52,632 nucleotides of DNA, taken from positions 1 to 52,632 of the forward strand of contig CAYNEI010000015.1 of assembly GCA_964396185.1 (NCBI GenBank), in the 5' to 3' direction. This document shows positions 33,448-40,427 of this stretch, piece by piece (positions within the stretch are counted from its first letter, which is position 1; each line of letters opens with the position of its first letter). The notes below the pieces were generated by a model. It was not told where the DNA came from. It made no database searches and saw only the letters and a program-made list of their open reading frames with translations. Source of the DNA: CAYNEI01 sp964396185 (GTDB taxonomy: Archaea > Thermoplasmatota > SW-10-69-26). A program made the translations under genes and the position numbers.

Positions 33448-33786
33448 CTAGATGCCTCCGAAGGGGGGAACAGCCGGATGGGGTCTAAGCAAGTCCATGT
33501 CACCGGCGCGACACAACCCCACTCCGTCACCTGGGTGACAACAAGGCTCGAGGGCGCGGTTCTTGCCGAATCTTAGTGACGTGTTGAGTCCGCCAAAGGA
33601 GAGGGAGTGGGTGCGGCCGAGTGGGATCTTGCATCCCGGAGGTTCCATGAGGCGAGGTGTGTGAGGTTGTTGGGCCGCACCCGAGCCGGGCGTTCATGCG
33701 CCCGGGCCTAACCCCGCCACCGAGCTCGACCATGGGAAGCCTCGGTTTGCCGGGAACACGCAAACCAGCCTTCACCCAGCGTTCGC
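33448..33786. other. Intergenic region, 339 bases, with strong inverted repeats; possible structured RNA
   Basis: No convincing coding sequence was found: two minus-strand frames are open but lack start signals and family resemblance. It holds the TrmB promoter and two notable inverted repeats. One is a 10-bp stem GGGTGCGGCC/GGCCGCACCC at 33609-33618 and 33673-33682, enclosing an inner hairpin GGGAT/ATCCC. The other is a 7-bp hairpin CCGGGCG-TTCATG-CGCCCGG at 33686-33705. On the minus strand these would lie in a long upstream region of trmB, or in a small RNA. I do not recognise SRP RNA, RNase P RNA or a known riboswitch. Confidence 0.45.
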
Positions 33787-34260
33787 TCACAGCCTGGCCA
33801 ACGCGGCCTGGATCTCCTGGAGATCGGGGTTCTGATCGGGGTCCTCTGTGGCCCAGCGCCAGGCGACCGTGCCGTCGTCGTCGATGATGAAACAGGCCCG
33901 CTGGGCGTGGTCCTTGAGGCCCCGGACCTTGGATTGCATGACCCCGAAGGCCCGCACCGCCTCCTTGTTGAAATCGCTGATCAGCGGGAACCCGAACCCG
34001 TTGGCCTGGTGGTAGGCCTTGAGGGCGAACGGGCTATCCGTGCTGACGGCGAGCACCTTGGCGTCGGCTTGCTCGAAGCCAGCCAGGGAGTCGCGAAGCG
34101 CGCAGAGTTGCTCCTGGCAGGTGCTGCTGAAGGCGAACGGGAAGAACGCGAGCACGACCGATCCCTGACCGAGCGCCTCGTCGAGCTCGAAGGGTCGCAT
34201 GGTCGCACCGTCGGTCAAGATCCCCGAGAACGTGGGTGCTCGACCTCCCACCAAGACCAT
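33787..34260 (-). CDS. Peroxiredoxin, PrxQ/BCP type
   Basis: The protein has 157 residues from the ATG at 34260. The thioredoxin-fold AhpC/TSA domain has the motif PFAFSSTC with peroxidatic Cys48 and a resolving Cys53 five residues later (CQEQLC), the C-x4-C pattern of the BCP/PrxQ subclass. LAVSTDSPFALKAYHQANGFGFPLISDF is typical of the family. It reduces hydrogen peroxide or alkyl hydroperoxides using a thioredoxin-like donor in the cytosol. The start is leaderless: a TATA-like TTGATAAA (34282-34289) lies about 26 bases upstream. Confidence 0.93.
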   Translation of the reverse strand: MVLVGGRAPTFSGILTDGATMRPFELDEALGQGSVVLAFFPFAFSSTCQEQLCALRDSLAGFEQADAKVLAVSTDSPFALKAYHQANGFGFPLISDFNKEAVRAFGVMQSKVRGLKDHAQRACFIIDDDGTVAWRWATEDPDQNPDLQEIQAALARL

Positions 34261-34281
34261 AAGGCGACCCAGGCCGGGGGC

Positions 34282-34289
34282 GTTTATCA
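34282..34289 (-). promoter_or_regulatory. TATA box of the peroxiredoxin gene
   Basis: The minus strand reads TTGATAAA, centred about 26 bases before the ATG at 34260, consistent with a leaderless mRNA. Confidence 0.65.
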
Positions 34290-34321
34290 AGCTAACCCTG
34301 GAGAAGGGCCGCTGCCAGAAG

Positions 34322-34330
34322 GTTGATAAG
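34322..34330 (+). promoter_or_regulatory. TATA box of the 34355 SRPBCC gene
   Basis: GTTGATAAG lies 25-33 bases upstream of the GTG/ATG start pair at 34352/34355, again the leaderless spacing. It is divergent from the peroxiredoxin promoter 40 bases away. Confidence 0.6.
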
Positions 34331-34354
34331 CGGGATGGAACGGAGAGAAGGGTG

Positions 34355-34759
34355 ATGGACCGGATCGAGACCCAGCTAGCGATCCACGCCCCCCTCCCCC
34401 ACGTCTACGAGGCGATCACGCACATCGAGAACATCCCCCTCTATGCACCCGGGATCGACGAGGCGACAGAGCTCTCGGCCAAGGCACCCGACGCCGCCGC
34501 GGGGCTCCTAGATCTGGTGACCCGATCCGGGCGCCACATCGAAGGCCGCGTGGTCGAGCATGAACCCAACCGAACCTGGGTGCTCCAGGATGAGAACGGT
34601 ACCGTGGCGCGATGGGGTCTCGAGGAGACCCGAGAGGGTACGTTGGCCACCTACATCCTCGAAGGTGAGTTCGACCCGGCCCAAGAGCGCGCGCTACGCA
34701 GCGAGATGCGGGCCAAGATCGCGCGGCTCGTGCTCGACCTCGAGGCCGAGCTTCGGTGA
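34355..34759 (+). CDS. SRPBCC-family protein, small
   Basis: The protein has 134 residues from the ATG at 34355; a GTG three bases earlier is also possible. The opening MDRIETQLAIHAPLPHVYEAITHIENIPLYAPG is the classic SRPBCC/polyketide-cyclase start: strand, then the helix with the conserved aromatic residues. It is followed by strands (HIEGRVVEHEPNRTWVLQDE, LATYILEGEFDP) and a C-terminal helix (MRAKIARLVLDLEAELR). It probably binds a hydrophobic ligand. The last codons lie in the first copy of a CCGAGCTTCGG repeat that continues into the intergenic space. Confidence 0.82.
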   Translation: MDRIETQLAIHAPLPHVYEAITHIENIPLYAPGIDEATELSAKAPDAAAGLLDLVTRSGRHIEGRVVEHEPNRTWVLQDENGTVARWGLEETREGTLATYILEGEFDPAQERALRSEMRAKIARLVLDLEAELR

Positions 34760-34790
34760 CCTCCGAGCTTCGGTAGTCGCCGAGCTTCGG
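34746..34790. repeat. Three copies of CCGAGCTTCGG at exact 17-bp spacing
   Basis: Copies start at 34746, 34763 and 34780. Each is a small self-complementary unit (CCGA..TCGG), and the last two are separated by TAGTCG. They span the 3' end of the SRPBCC gene and the 47-base gap to the convergent gene. They could act as a bidirectional terminator or be replication slippage. Confidence 0.85.
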
Positions 34791-34806
34791 TAGTCGCCGC
34801 GCTGCG

Positions 34807-35562
34807 CTAATCCTGGCGGATCGTCGGCTGGAGCCAAGCGTGGTGCCCGCACAGCTCTCCTTGCGCCATGCTCTCGATGAGTTCGCGCTGCCAGTGCGGG
34901 TTGTACAACCGGCAGGTCTCGTCTTGGCAGAACGGCTCCCCCGTCCGATGGTAGGCGATGGCCTCGAGCATCCCTGATGCCACGCAGGTGGCCAAGCGCG
35001 GATCCTTGCGGGTGACGCGGTCGTCGTCGGAGACCGCGTCGGCATCCAGCCCACCCCCGAGCATCTGCTTGGCCATGTAGTAGGATCTGTCGCGTGCGGG
35101 TCCATCGATGAAGCCGGGCACGCTGAGGATGGAGGGGTGGCCGGCCACCAGGAAACGGACGTGGTAGCGGGAGCCCTCGTACGTGCCGACGAGCCGGTCC
35201 GTGAGCACGACGATGGGGCCCTGGTCGGGTGGACGTTCGTGCTCGGGAAGGGGGCCGTGGTACGTCTCGGCAAGCCGGATCCCATCGTAGAGCGGGCCTG
35301 GTGGCTTGCGCTTGCCGGCCAGGGCCTCGCGCTCGAGGCGTTGCTCGACCTCCTGGGGTTCGAAGCTTGCCGGGATCGGTCGCTCCAGCGAGCGCACCTT
35401 GGACCAGGCGAAGTGCCAGGCGAGCCAGTCGTGCCACGCGTCGCTGGTGCGCTGGCGGTGCAGGGGCTCGCGGACGTCCAGCTCGATGCCGTAGCGTGAG
35501 AGGTCATCCTCCACCGGCTCAAGCTCGAAGGCGTCGGTCTCGTCGTAGACGATCAGATCCAT
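34807..35562 (-). CDS. Archaeal conserved protein, possible metallopeptidase (DUF6775-like)
   Basis: The protein has 251 residues from the ATG at 35562 (MDLIVYDETDAFELEPVEDDL). The middle part (GPIVVLTDRLVGTYEGSRYHVRFLVAGHPSILSVPGFIDGPA) is followed by a helical region with DPRLATCVASGMLEAIAYHRTGEPFC. The C-terminal section has three clustered cysteines and histidines (FCQDETCRLYNPHWQRELIESM, ELCGHHAW), consistent with metal binding. It resembles archaeal proteins annotated as DUF6775 putative metallopeptidases. That assignment is from memory of the pattern, and no classical HExxH is visible. Confidence 0.65.
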   Translation of the reverse strand: MDLIVYDETDAFELEPVEDDLSRYGIELDVREPLHRQRTSDAWHDWLAWHFAWSKVRSLERPIPASFEPQEVEQRLEREALAGKRKPPGPLYDGIRLAETYHGPLPEHERPPDQGPIVVLTDRLVGTYEGSRYHVRFLVAGHPSILSVPGFIDGPARDRSYYMAKQMLGGGLDADAVSDDDRVTRKDPRLATCVASGMLEAIAYHRTGEPFCQDETCRLYNPHWQRELIESMAQGELCGHHAWLQPTIRQD

Positions 35563-35605
35563 GGTGGGGGGAGAGATGGAGGTCGGGGATCGAGCGGAGA
35601 CAACC

Positions 35606-35643
35606 TCAACACGGAGACACGGTGGCACGGAGCGAACGGAGAT
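35606..35643 (+). repeat. CACGGAG-type dispersed repeat, left inverted copy
   Basis: CTCAACACGGAGACACGG then GGCACGGAGCGAACGGAG. The reverse complement lies at 35689-35733, so the two copies form an inverted pair around a 45-base centre. Related copies lie at 43011-43051 and 52429-52460. Confidence 0.8.
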
Positions 35644-35688
35644 GGAGAGGGTAACCCCAGCTCACTCATCCAGCCAGCGGGGCTCCTC

Positions 35689-35733
35689 GTTCCTCCGTGG
35701 CCCTCCGTGTCTTCGTGTCTCCGTGTTGAACGG
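35689..35733 (-). repeat. CACGGAG-type dispersed repeat, right inverted copy
   Basis: On the minus strand it reads GTTCAACACGGAGACACGAA followed by GACACGGAGGGCCACGGAGG. It pairs with the copy at 35606-35643 and lies just downstream of the thi4 stop codon. Confidence 0.8.
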
Positions 35734-35742
35734 TCGTTGTCT

Positions 35743-36708
35743 CTACTCAGGCTTGGCCGGCTTCTCGACGGCCTTCTCGTTCCCGTTGGTCGGCGTCATG
35801 GGTCGGTCCCGGAGGTAGCCCTCGAGGTCCAGGCGCTCGACGGTCTTGCCCGCCAGGTCCTCGATGATGAGCTCTGCGACGCGTCGACCGGAGAGGAGCA
35901 TGCCGCCGAAGGTGGGGCCCATGCGGGGCAGGCCGAAGGCGGTGGCCACGCTCATACCGCAAGCGTAGAGGCCGTCGTAGATCTTGCCCGTGTGCTCGAT
36001 GATGGCGTCCTCGCTCTTCTCGACCCACATGGAGTCGTGGGCAGGCGAGTCGTGGCCGGCGTACTTGTTGAAGGACTGGGCGTCCTCGAACGTCTTGATG
36101 CCGGCCCGCTCGAACCCGGGCACGCGGATGTAGCCGCGCTCGTGGAGCTTGGTGATGGGCTCGGCCTGGTGGCCCGTGGCGTCCACGATGATCTTGGACT
36201 CGATGGCGATGGGGTCCACGCACGTGATCTCGCGCGGGAGGGCTGTGACTGGGCTCCAGTTGATGACCGCGCCGCGGACCGCGCCGCCCTCGCGGATGAC
36301 GAGGTCCTGGAACTCGGTCATGTTCTGGAACACCGCGCCAGCCTCGCAGGCAGCCTTGATGGCCGCCGAGCAGGCGAAGGGCGCATCCGCGATGAACAGG
36401 CCGGTGTCCTCGCCGTACTCCTCGTACTCGACGCCCTGCTCGTCCCAGAGCTTCTGGGCTGGGGCGCGAGCGGTGAGCTTGTTCATGAGGAAGCCGCCGA
36501 GCCAGAAGCCACCGCCGAGGTAGTTGTTCCGCTCGAGCACCATGGTCTTGACGCCCGCATCGCACAGCTCTTTGGCCGCGATGAGACCGCTTGGACCCGC
36601 GCCGACGACGATGACGTCGGACTCGATGTAGTCATCGAACTGAGCCATGTAGGATTGGACGATCGCGCGCGTGACATCCTTCTCGCCCGCGTTGCTGAAA
36701 ACCGGCAT
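35743..36708 (-). CDS. thi4: Thi4-family thiazole synthase
   Basis: The protein has 321 residues from the ATG at 36708, with GAGGT eight bases upstream and CCTTAAGG near 36741-36750 as a possible promoter. The FAD/NAD Rossmann loop is DVIVVGAGPSGLIAAKEL, followed by LERNNYLGGGFWLGGFLMNKL, and the C-terminal GMSVATAFGLPRMGPTFGGMLLSGRR is characteristic. The enzyme makes the thiazole of thiamin from NAD and glycine. Cys163 in REITCVDPIAI aligns with the yeast sulfur-donor cysteine in CMDP, where many archaeal homologues have histidine and use free sulfide. That points to a suicidal, single-turnover enzyme. The C-terminal 20 residues are a Lys/Glu/Pro-rich tail. Confidence 0.93.
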   Translation of the reverse strand: MPVFSNAGEKDVTRAIVQSYMAQFDDYIESDVIVVGAGPSGLIAAKELCDAGVKTMVLERNNYLGGGFWLGGFLMNKLTARAPAQKLWDEQGVEYEEYGEDTGLFIADAPFACSAAIKAACEAGAVFQNMTEFQDLVIREGGAVRGAVINWSPVTALPREITCVDPIAIESKIIVDATGHQAEPITKLHERGYIRVPGFERAGIKTFEDAQSFNKYAGHDSPAHDSMWVEKSEDAIIEHTGKIYDGLYACGMSVATAFGLPRMGPTFGGMLLSGRRVAELIIEDLAGKTVERLDLEGYLRDRPMTPTNGNEKAVEKPAKPE

Positions 36709-36872
36709 GTTCGAACCTCGCGGGGCGACAAGGGGGTCCGCGCCTTAAGGATACCGTGGCGGCGCGCCCGATGGGAGGCGGTCAGGGCCCGCGCCATGGA
36801 GCCCGCCTTGGGCGGGTGGAACGGTCGCAAGGGGACCACGGGAAAGCGATCACGCCGGCATCGAGGGGGGTC

Positions 36873-37829
36873 TTAGGCGTCGGGTTCGTCTGTGGTGCCC
36901 TTGTCCCAGAACTTCGCGCGCGACAGGAGGCTCGGCTTCTCCCCCTGCTCATCGGCCTCAGAGGCTCCATCCTCGTCGGCCTTGTCCGCTTCTTGGTCCG
37001 GGGTCGGCTCGTCGGTGCCCTTCCCCCAGAACTTCGCTCGCGACAGGAGGCTCGGCTTCTCCTCCTTCGCCTCCTTCTCTTCCTCCTCCCCATCGGGTTC
37101 GGCGGCCCGATCCTCGTCGGCCTTGTCATCTTCTTGGTCGGGGGTCGGCTCGTCGGTGACCGCAGGCTCAGCCTGCGCTGGCTGGTGCTCCGGGGCCTCA
37201 TGGACCTCGTCCCCCTCACGCTGATCCTTGGAGACCTTCTGCTTGAGGCTGGCGAAGAGGCCCGGCTTGTCGGGGGCGTCTTGCTCGGCCTGCTCCATGG
37301 CCTCCTCGATGAGGTCCTTGCGGTGCTCCTGCCAGCCGCCGATGGTGTGGACGTCTCCAGGGATCTCGTCGTCGGCCTCGAGCTCGGAGCCCAGGGTTCG
37401 AGCGAGGTCGTCCTCAAGGTCCTGGGAGTCCGCCCAGCTGGTCGAGTACATGAGCAGGGTGGTGGCGATGGCCGCGAACGTGACCAGGGCGGTGAGGATC
37501 CAGACGTTCGGGGACGGGGGGATGCCCACGATGCTCATGAGGAAGAAGACGATGGCCTCGCTGAAGCCCGCGATGACCGACCACCGTAAGAGCCGACGAG
37601 GCCACGAGGCCCACACCTTGATCCGGATCCGGACAGCCGGCTCCTTGAACCGCTGGTAGGTGCCGATGTAGCCGGAGCGCGCCCAGGCGCCGGGCGTCGG
37701 GCGCAGGTTGTCGAACTCGGTCTTCTGGAGCGTGTGGTGGGCGGTGACCCCTCCGATCTCCTCGACGGTTCGCTTGGCGGTGCGAGCCACGCGCTCGGCC
37801 GGGGCCGCCGAGACCACCATCTCTCTCAC
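36873..37829 (-). CDS. Two-TM membrane protein with repeated acidic/basic C-terminal peptides
   Basis: The protein has 318 residues from the ATG at 37829. Residues 1-75 are soluble, two TM helices follow (about 81-103 and 110-132), then a 180-residue charged tail. The tail contains two copies of the block TDEPTPDQE.DKADED...EKPSLLSRAKFW.KG, about 50 residues apart, and a looser third copy (KPGLFASLKQKVSK). Each block joins an acidic stretch to a short basic amphipathic helix. No family is recognised; the helices could bind the membrane or a shared partner. The corresponding DNA repeats are visible at 36897-36935 and 37018-37057. Confidence 0.75.
   Translation of the reverse strand: MREMVVSAAPAERVARTAKRTVEEIGGVTAHHTLQKTEFDNLRPTPGAWARSGYIGTYQRFKEPAVRIRIKVWASWPRRLLRWSVIAGFSEAIVFFLMSIVGIPPSPNVWILTALVTFAAIATTLLMYSTSWADSQDLEDDLARTLGSELEADDEIPGDVHTIGGWQEHRKDLIEEAMEQAEQDAPDKPGLFASLKQKVSKDQREGDEVHEAPEHQPAQAEPAVTDEPTPDQEDDKADEDRAAEPDGEEEEKEAKEEKPSLLSRAKFWGKGTDEPTPDQEADKADEDGASEADEQGEKPSLLSRAKFWDKGTTDEPDA
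36890..37060 (-). repeat. Intragenic repeat encoding KPSLLSRAKFW units
   Basis: CCCAGAACTTCGC.CGCGACAGGAGGCTCGGCTTCTCC occurs at 36904-36940 and 37025-37061 (121 bases apart by eye, with an indel), each followed by matching GTCGGCTCGTCGGTG segments. The repeat is within the coding sequence. Confidence 0.8.
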
Positions 37830-37866
37830 AAGCCGCCGCTACAGTGGCCCGCGGCTTCAACCTTCC

Positions 37867-37901
37867 GGGAGGACCCTCGGAGCGTTCGCCGGGGGCCCTC
37901 C
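37867..37901 (-). terminator. Strong GC-rich hairpin between the PIN gene and the two-TM gene
   Basis: GGAGGACCCTCGG and CCGGGGGCCCTCC can pair almost completely around an AGCGTTCG loop. It lies after the PIN nuclease gene and before the next start on the same strand. Terminator or leader structure are both possible. Confidence 0.35.
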
Positions 37902-37979
37902 GGGTAGACGGCCGGCTGGCTGACCCTCTAACACACGTTGAGCCCCGCCGCAGGCGGTGCACCTCTGCAAGGCGTCCGC

Positions 37980-38432
37980 CTAAACGCCACCGAAGCCCTC
38001 GACGCTAAGGAACGCCTTGCTGCGCATGTGGACGTTCGGGATGCCCTTGGCGCGCAGGCGCGCCCGGAGCAGCTTGTCGTTGGTGACCACGACGGCCTCC
38101 TTTCGCGAGCTGGCGAGATCGATGATCGCCTCGTCACCCTGGCCCTCGGTCTCCACGACCTCGAAGGTGTGGGCGAGCTCGATGGCGAGACGAGCCTCCT
38201 CTGCGCTCTTGCCGTTGCCCTCTGCCGAGAGCGTCTCGAGCTCGTCGACCACGCTGGAGGGGACCACCACGTCGAAGGGGCCGGGCATCACGCGCTGCAG
38301 CTCGGTCTCGAGGTCCAGGTAGTACTGGAACTGCATCATGAGCGCGTTGGTGTCCACGATGACGATCCGACCGGTCGGACCGTCATCGTCACCGGCTCCG
38401 TTCTCGCTGGCTGAGGCTGGGTCGTCGGACAT
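37980..38432 (-). CDS. PIN-domain nuclease, FCF1/Utp24-like (COG1412)
   Basis: The protein has 150 residues from the ATG at 38432; an ATG at 38456 lies too close to the TATA-like CTTTATGG (38459-38466). An acidic N-terminal tail precedes the PIN domain. The acidic metal-binding residues are visible: IVIVDTNALMM (first Asp), SSVVDELETL, and QGDEAIIDLA with VVVTNDKLLRARLRAKG. Archaeal members beside aIF2 gamma are predicted rRNA-processing nucleases. The neighbouring aIF2 gamma and S6e genes support that over a toxin role. Confidence 0.88.
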   Translation of the reverse strand: MSDDPASASENGAGDDDGPTGRIVIVDTNALMMQFQYYLDLETELQRVMPGPFDVVVPSSVVDELETLSAEGNGKSAEEARLAIELAHTFEVVETEGQGDEAIIDLASSRKEAVVVTNDKLLRARLRAKGIPNVHMRSKAFLSVEGFGGV

Positions 38433-38505
38433 GCCCGTGCGGTGGTAGGACCTCATGCCCATAAAGGTGCATGACTCGCCCAGCGCTCGGAGACCAGCGG
38501 TCGAG

Positions 38506-39738
38506 CTACTGGATGACACCGTACCCGATCAGGCGCCAGCGGGTTCCGATGCGTCGGCTGATGGCCACGCGCTGGCCGTCCTCTGCGCACACGGGGAGCT
38601 TGAGGCGCACCTCGGCGTCGTCCGTGCGCGCGCTGGTGACCACGCCAACGGTGGTGGCGGTCCCGATGTTAAGCATGAGGGGCTCCTGGGTCCGGATGGG
38701 GTCGACCTCCATGTCCTCGGCGGTGCCGACGACGCGTTCGAGGAGGTGGGTGTCCATGGTGAACTGCTGGCGGACCTCGGGCAGCGTCCCGGGCTTGCCC
38801 ATGACACGCCCGTTGAGGCCATCGCTCTTGGTGATGGCCGGGTCGAGGTTGGTGGAGACGCCGATCAGGCCGCCTGGCCCGACCTCGTCGTAGTTGGATC
38901 CGCCGGCCACGAGGCCGGTGACCTCGGTGATGATGGGTTCGCGCCGGGTCTTCCCGTGCTCCTCCACTTCTCGGCCGGGGCGGACCTCGATCTCGTCCCC
39001 GATGTTCAGGCTCCCTTGGATCAGCGTGCCCCCGATGATGCCACCGCGGAGCTCGCTGGGGCCCGTGCCGGGTTTGTTGATGTCGAAGCTGCGGGCCACG
39101 AACATGCGGGCCGGCAGGCCCGGGTCCCGCTTGGCCGTGGGGACGCGGTCCTGGATCGTCTGGATGAGGGCGTCGACGTTGACCTCCTGCTGGGCGGAGA
39201 TCGGGATGATGGGGGCTCCCTCGGCAACGGTGCCCTTGAGGAACGCTTGGATCTCCTCGTAGTTCTCCCGGGCGCGCTCGCCCGAGACGAGGTCGATCTT
39301 GTTCTGGACCACGATGACGTTGTCCAGGCCGACGATGTCGATGGCCATGAGGTGCTCTTTGGTCTGAGGCTGCGGGCACTCCTCGTTGGCCGCGACGAGC
39401 AACACAGCGCCGTCCATGATGGCAGCGCCTGAGATCATGGTGGCCATGAGCGTCTCGTGGCCAGGAGCATCGACGATGCTGATGCAGCGGAGCAGCTCGG
39501 CCTCGCCGCCATCCTCGCACTCGGGCTGGTTCGTGAACGCCTCCGGCTCCGGGAGGCCCGGGCACTTGTAGAAAGCGGCGTCCGCGTAGCCGAGGCGGAT
39601 GGAGATGCCTCGCTTGAGCTCCTCGGAGTGGGTGTCGGTCCAGCGACCGGTCAAGGCCTGCGTGAGCGTGGTCTTGCCGTGGTCGACGTGGCCGATCATC
39701 CCGATGTTGATCTCGGGTTGTCTAGGGAGTCCGCTCAT
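38506..39738 (-). CDS. eif2g: Translation initiation factor aIF2 subunit gamma
   Basis: The protein has 410 residues from the ATG at 39738. The GTPase motifs are G1 GHVDHGKTTL, G3 DAPGHE, G4 NKID and G5 SAQ, followed by the two beta-barrel domains (ARSFDINKPGTGPSELRGGIIGG). It carries initiator Met-tRNA to the small ribosomal subunit. The zinc-knuckle region (FYKCPGLPEPEAFTNQPEC) keeps only two cysteines of the usual two CxxC pairs. It starts 9 bases after the S6e stop, so they are co-transcribed; the PIN gene follows after 73 bases with its own TATA-like box. Confidence 0.97.
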   Translation of the reverse strand: MSGLPRQPEINIGMIGHVDHGKTTLTQALTGRWTDTHSEELKRGISIRLGYADAAFYKCPGLPEPEAFTNQPECEDGGEAELLRCISIVDAPGHETLMATMISGAAIMDGAVLLVAANEECPQPQTKEHLMAIDIVGLDNVIVVQNKIDLVSGERARENYEEIQAFLKGTVAEGAPIIPISAQQEVNVDALIQTIQDRVPTAKRDPGLPARMFVARSFDINKPGTGPSELRGGIIGGTLIQGSLNIGDEIEVRPGREVEEHGKTRREPIITEVTGLVAGGSNYDEVGPGGLIGVSTNLDPAITKSDGLNGRVMGKPGTLPEVRQQFTMDTHLLERVVGTAEDMEVDPIRTQEPLMLNIGTATTVGVVTSARTDDAEVRLKLPVCAEDGQRVAISRRIGTRWRLIGYGVIQ

Positions 39739-39747
39739 GTTGTGGGC

Positions 39748-40275
39748 TCACTCAGCCTGCTCCTCTTCCTCGGCGTCAGCGTCGCTCTCTGGCTGTGCCT
39801 CGGGCTCGGCGTCAGCGTCCGTCTCCGCCTCGGTCTCACCCTCGGCCTCAGCCTCGGGTTCGGGCTCTGGCTCGGGTTCGGCGGCGGCATCGTCCTCGAT
39901 GCCGAGCAGCTTCTCGACGGGCTTGGGGCCGCGCTCGATGATCCGGCAGTTGATCTGGGTGATCTCGGGGGAGATCTCGTTCCCTCGGAACGTCCGCTTC
40001 TTCCGGACACCGCGGTCCTTGGGGCGGAACCCGATGGACTCGCTGACGAGGATGCGCTTGCGGCCAGCCTGCGGGATCTCCGGCCTCATCGCGAAGCCGT
40101 CCTTGTCGCTGCCGCCGGTCAACTGGACTTTGTAGCCAGGCAGACCGAGGAACATCCCGTCGACCTCCTCGCCCAGCTTCTTGCGGACGAGCACGTTGGC
40201 GTGCTGACCCTCGACTGTGACGGGGAAGGACTTCCCCGATGCTGGGTCTCCGACGACGACCTTGAACTCGACCAT
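39748..40275 (-). CDS. rps6e: Ribosomal protein S6e with acidic C-terminal extension
   Basis: The protein has 175 residues from the ATG at 40275. The S6e core (MVEFKVVVGDPASGKSFPVTVEG, GDEVDG-type EEVDGMFLGLPGYKVQLTGGSDKDGF, KRTFRGNEISPEITQINCRI) spans about 130 residues and is complete. It is followed by roughly 45 residues of almost pure Glu/Asp/Ala/Pro (EPEPEPEPEAEAEGETEAET), an extension not needed for the core fold. TATA-like CTTTATACC (40323-40331) gives a short leader with AGAGGCG near the start. Confidence 0.96.
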   Translation of the reverse strand: MVEFKVVVGDPASGKSFPVTVEGQHANVLVRKKLGEEVDGMFLGLPGYKVQLTGGSDKDGFAMRPEIPQAGRKRILVSESIGFRPKDRGVRKKRTFRGNEISPEITQINCRIIERGPKPVEKLLGIEDDAAAEPEPEPEPEAEAEGETEAETDADAEPEAQPESDADAEEEEQAE

Positions 40276-40322
40276 GGTTACGCCTCTTCCCAAGGTGGGA
40301 GTGGTGCGCCAAAAGGGATGTC

Positions 40323-40331
40323 CGGTATAAA
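40323..40331 (-). promoter_or_regulatory. TATA box of the S6e-aIF2 gamma operon
   Basis: CTTTATACC on the minus strand. A start point about 26 bases on would leave a leader of some 25 bases. Confidence 0.65.
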
Positions 40332-40427
40332 GGTTCGCTCCGGTTGTGCCCAAGGGCCTGCCACGTCAACCGTGGAGGCGCGGACCGGGGCGATGACGGC
40401 GACCCGATGGCGCCGGCCGTCATCGCC

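Noticed and set aside
33448..33786. SRP RNA or RNase P RNA in the structured intergenic region
   Set aside because: The conserved SRP domain IV loop and RNase P core sequences are not present on either strand.
33527..33790. An 87-residue minus-strand frame in the gap upstream of trmB
   Set aside because: No ribosome-binding site, no recognisable domain, low-complexity composition; the inverted repeats explain the region better.
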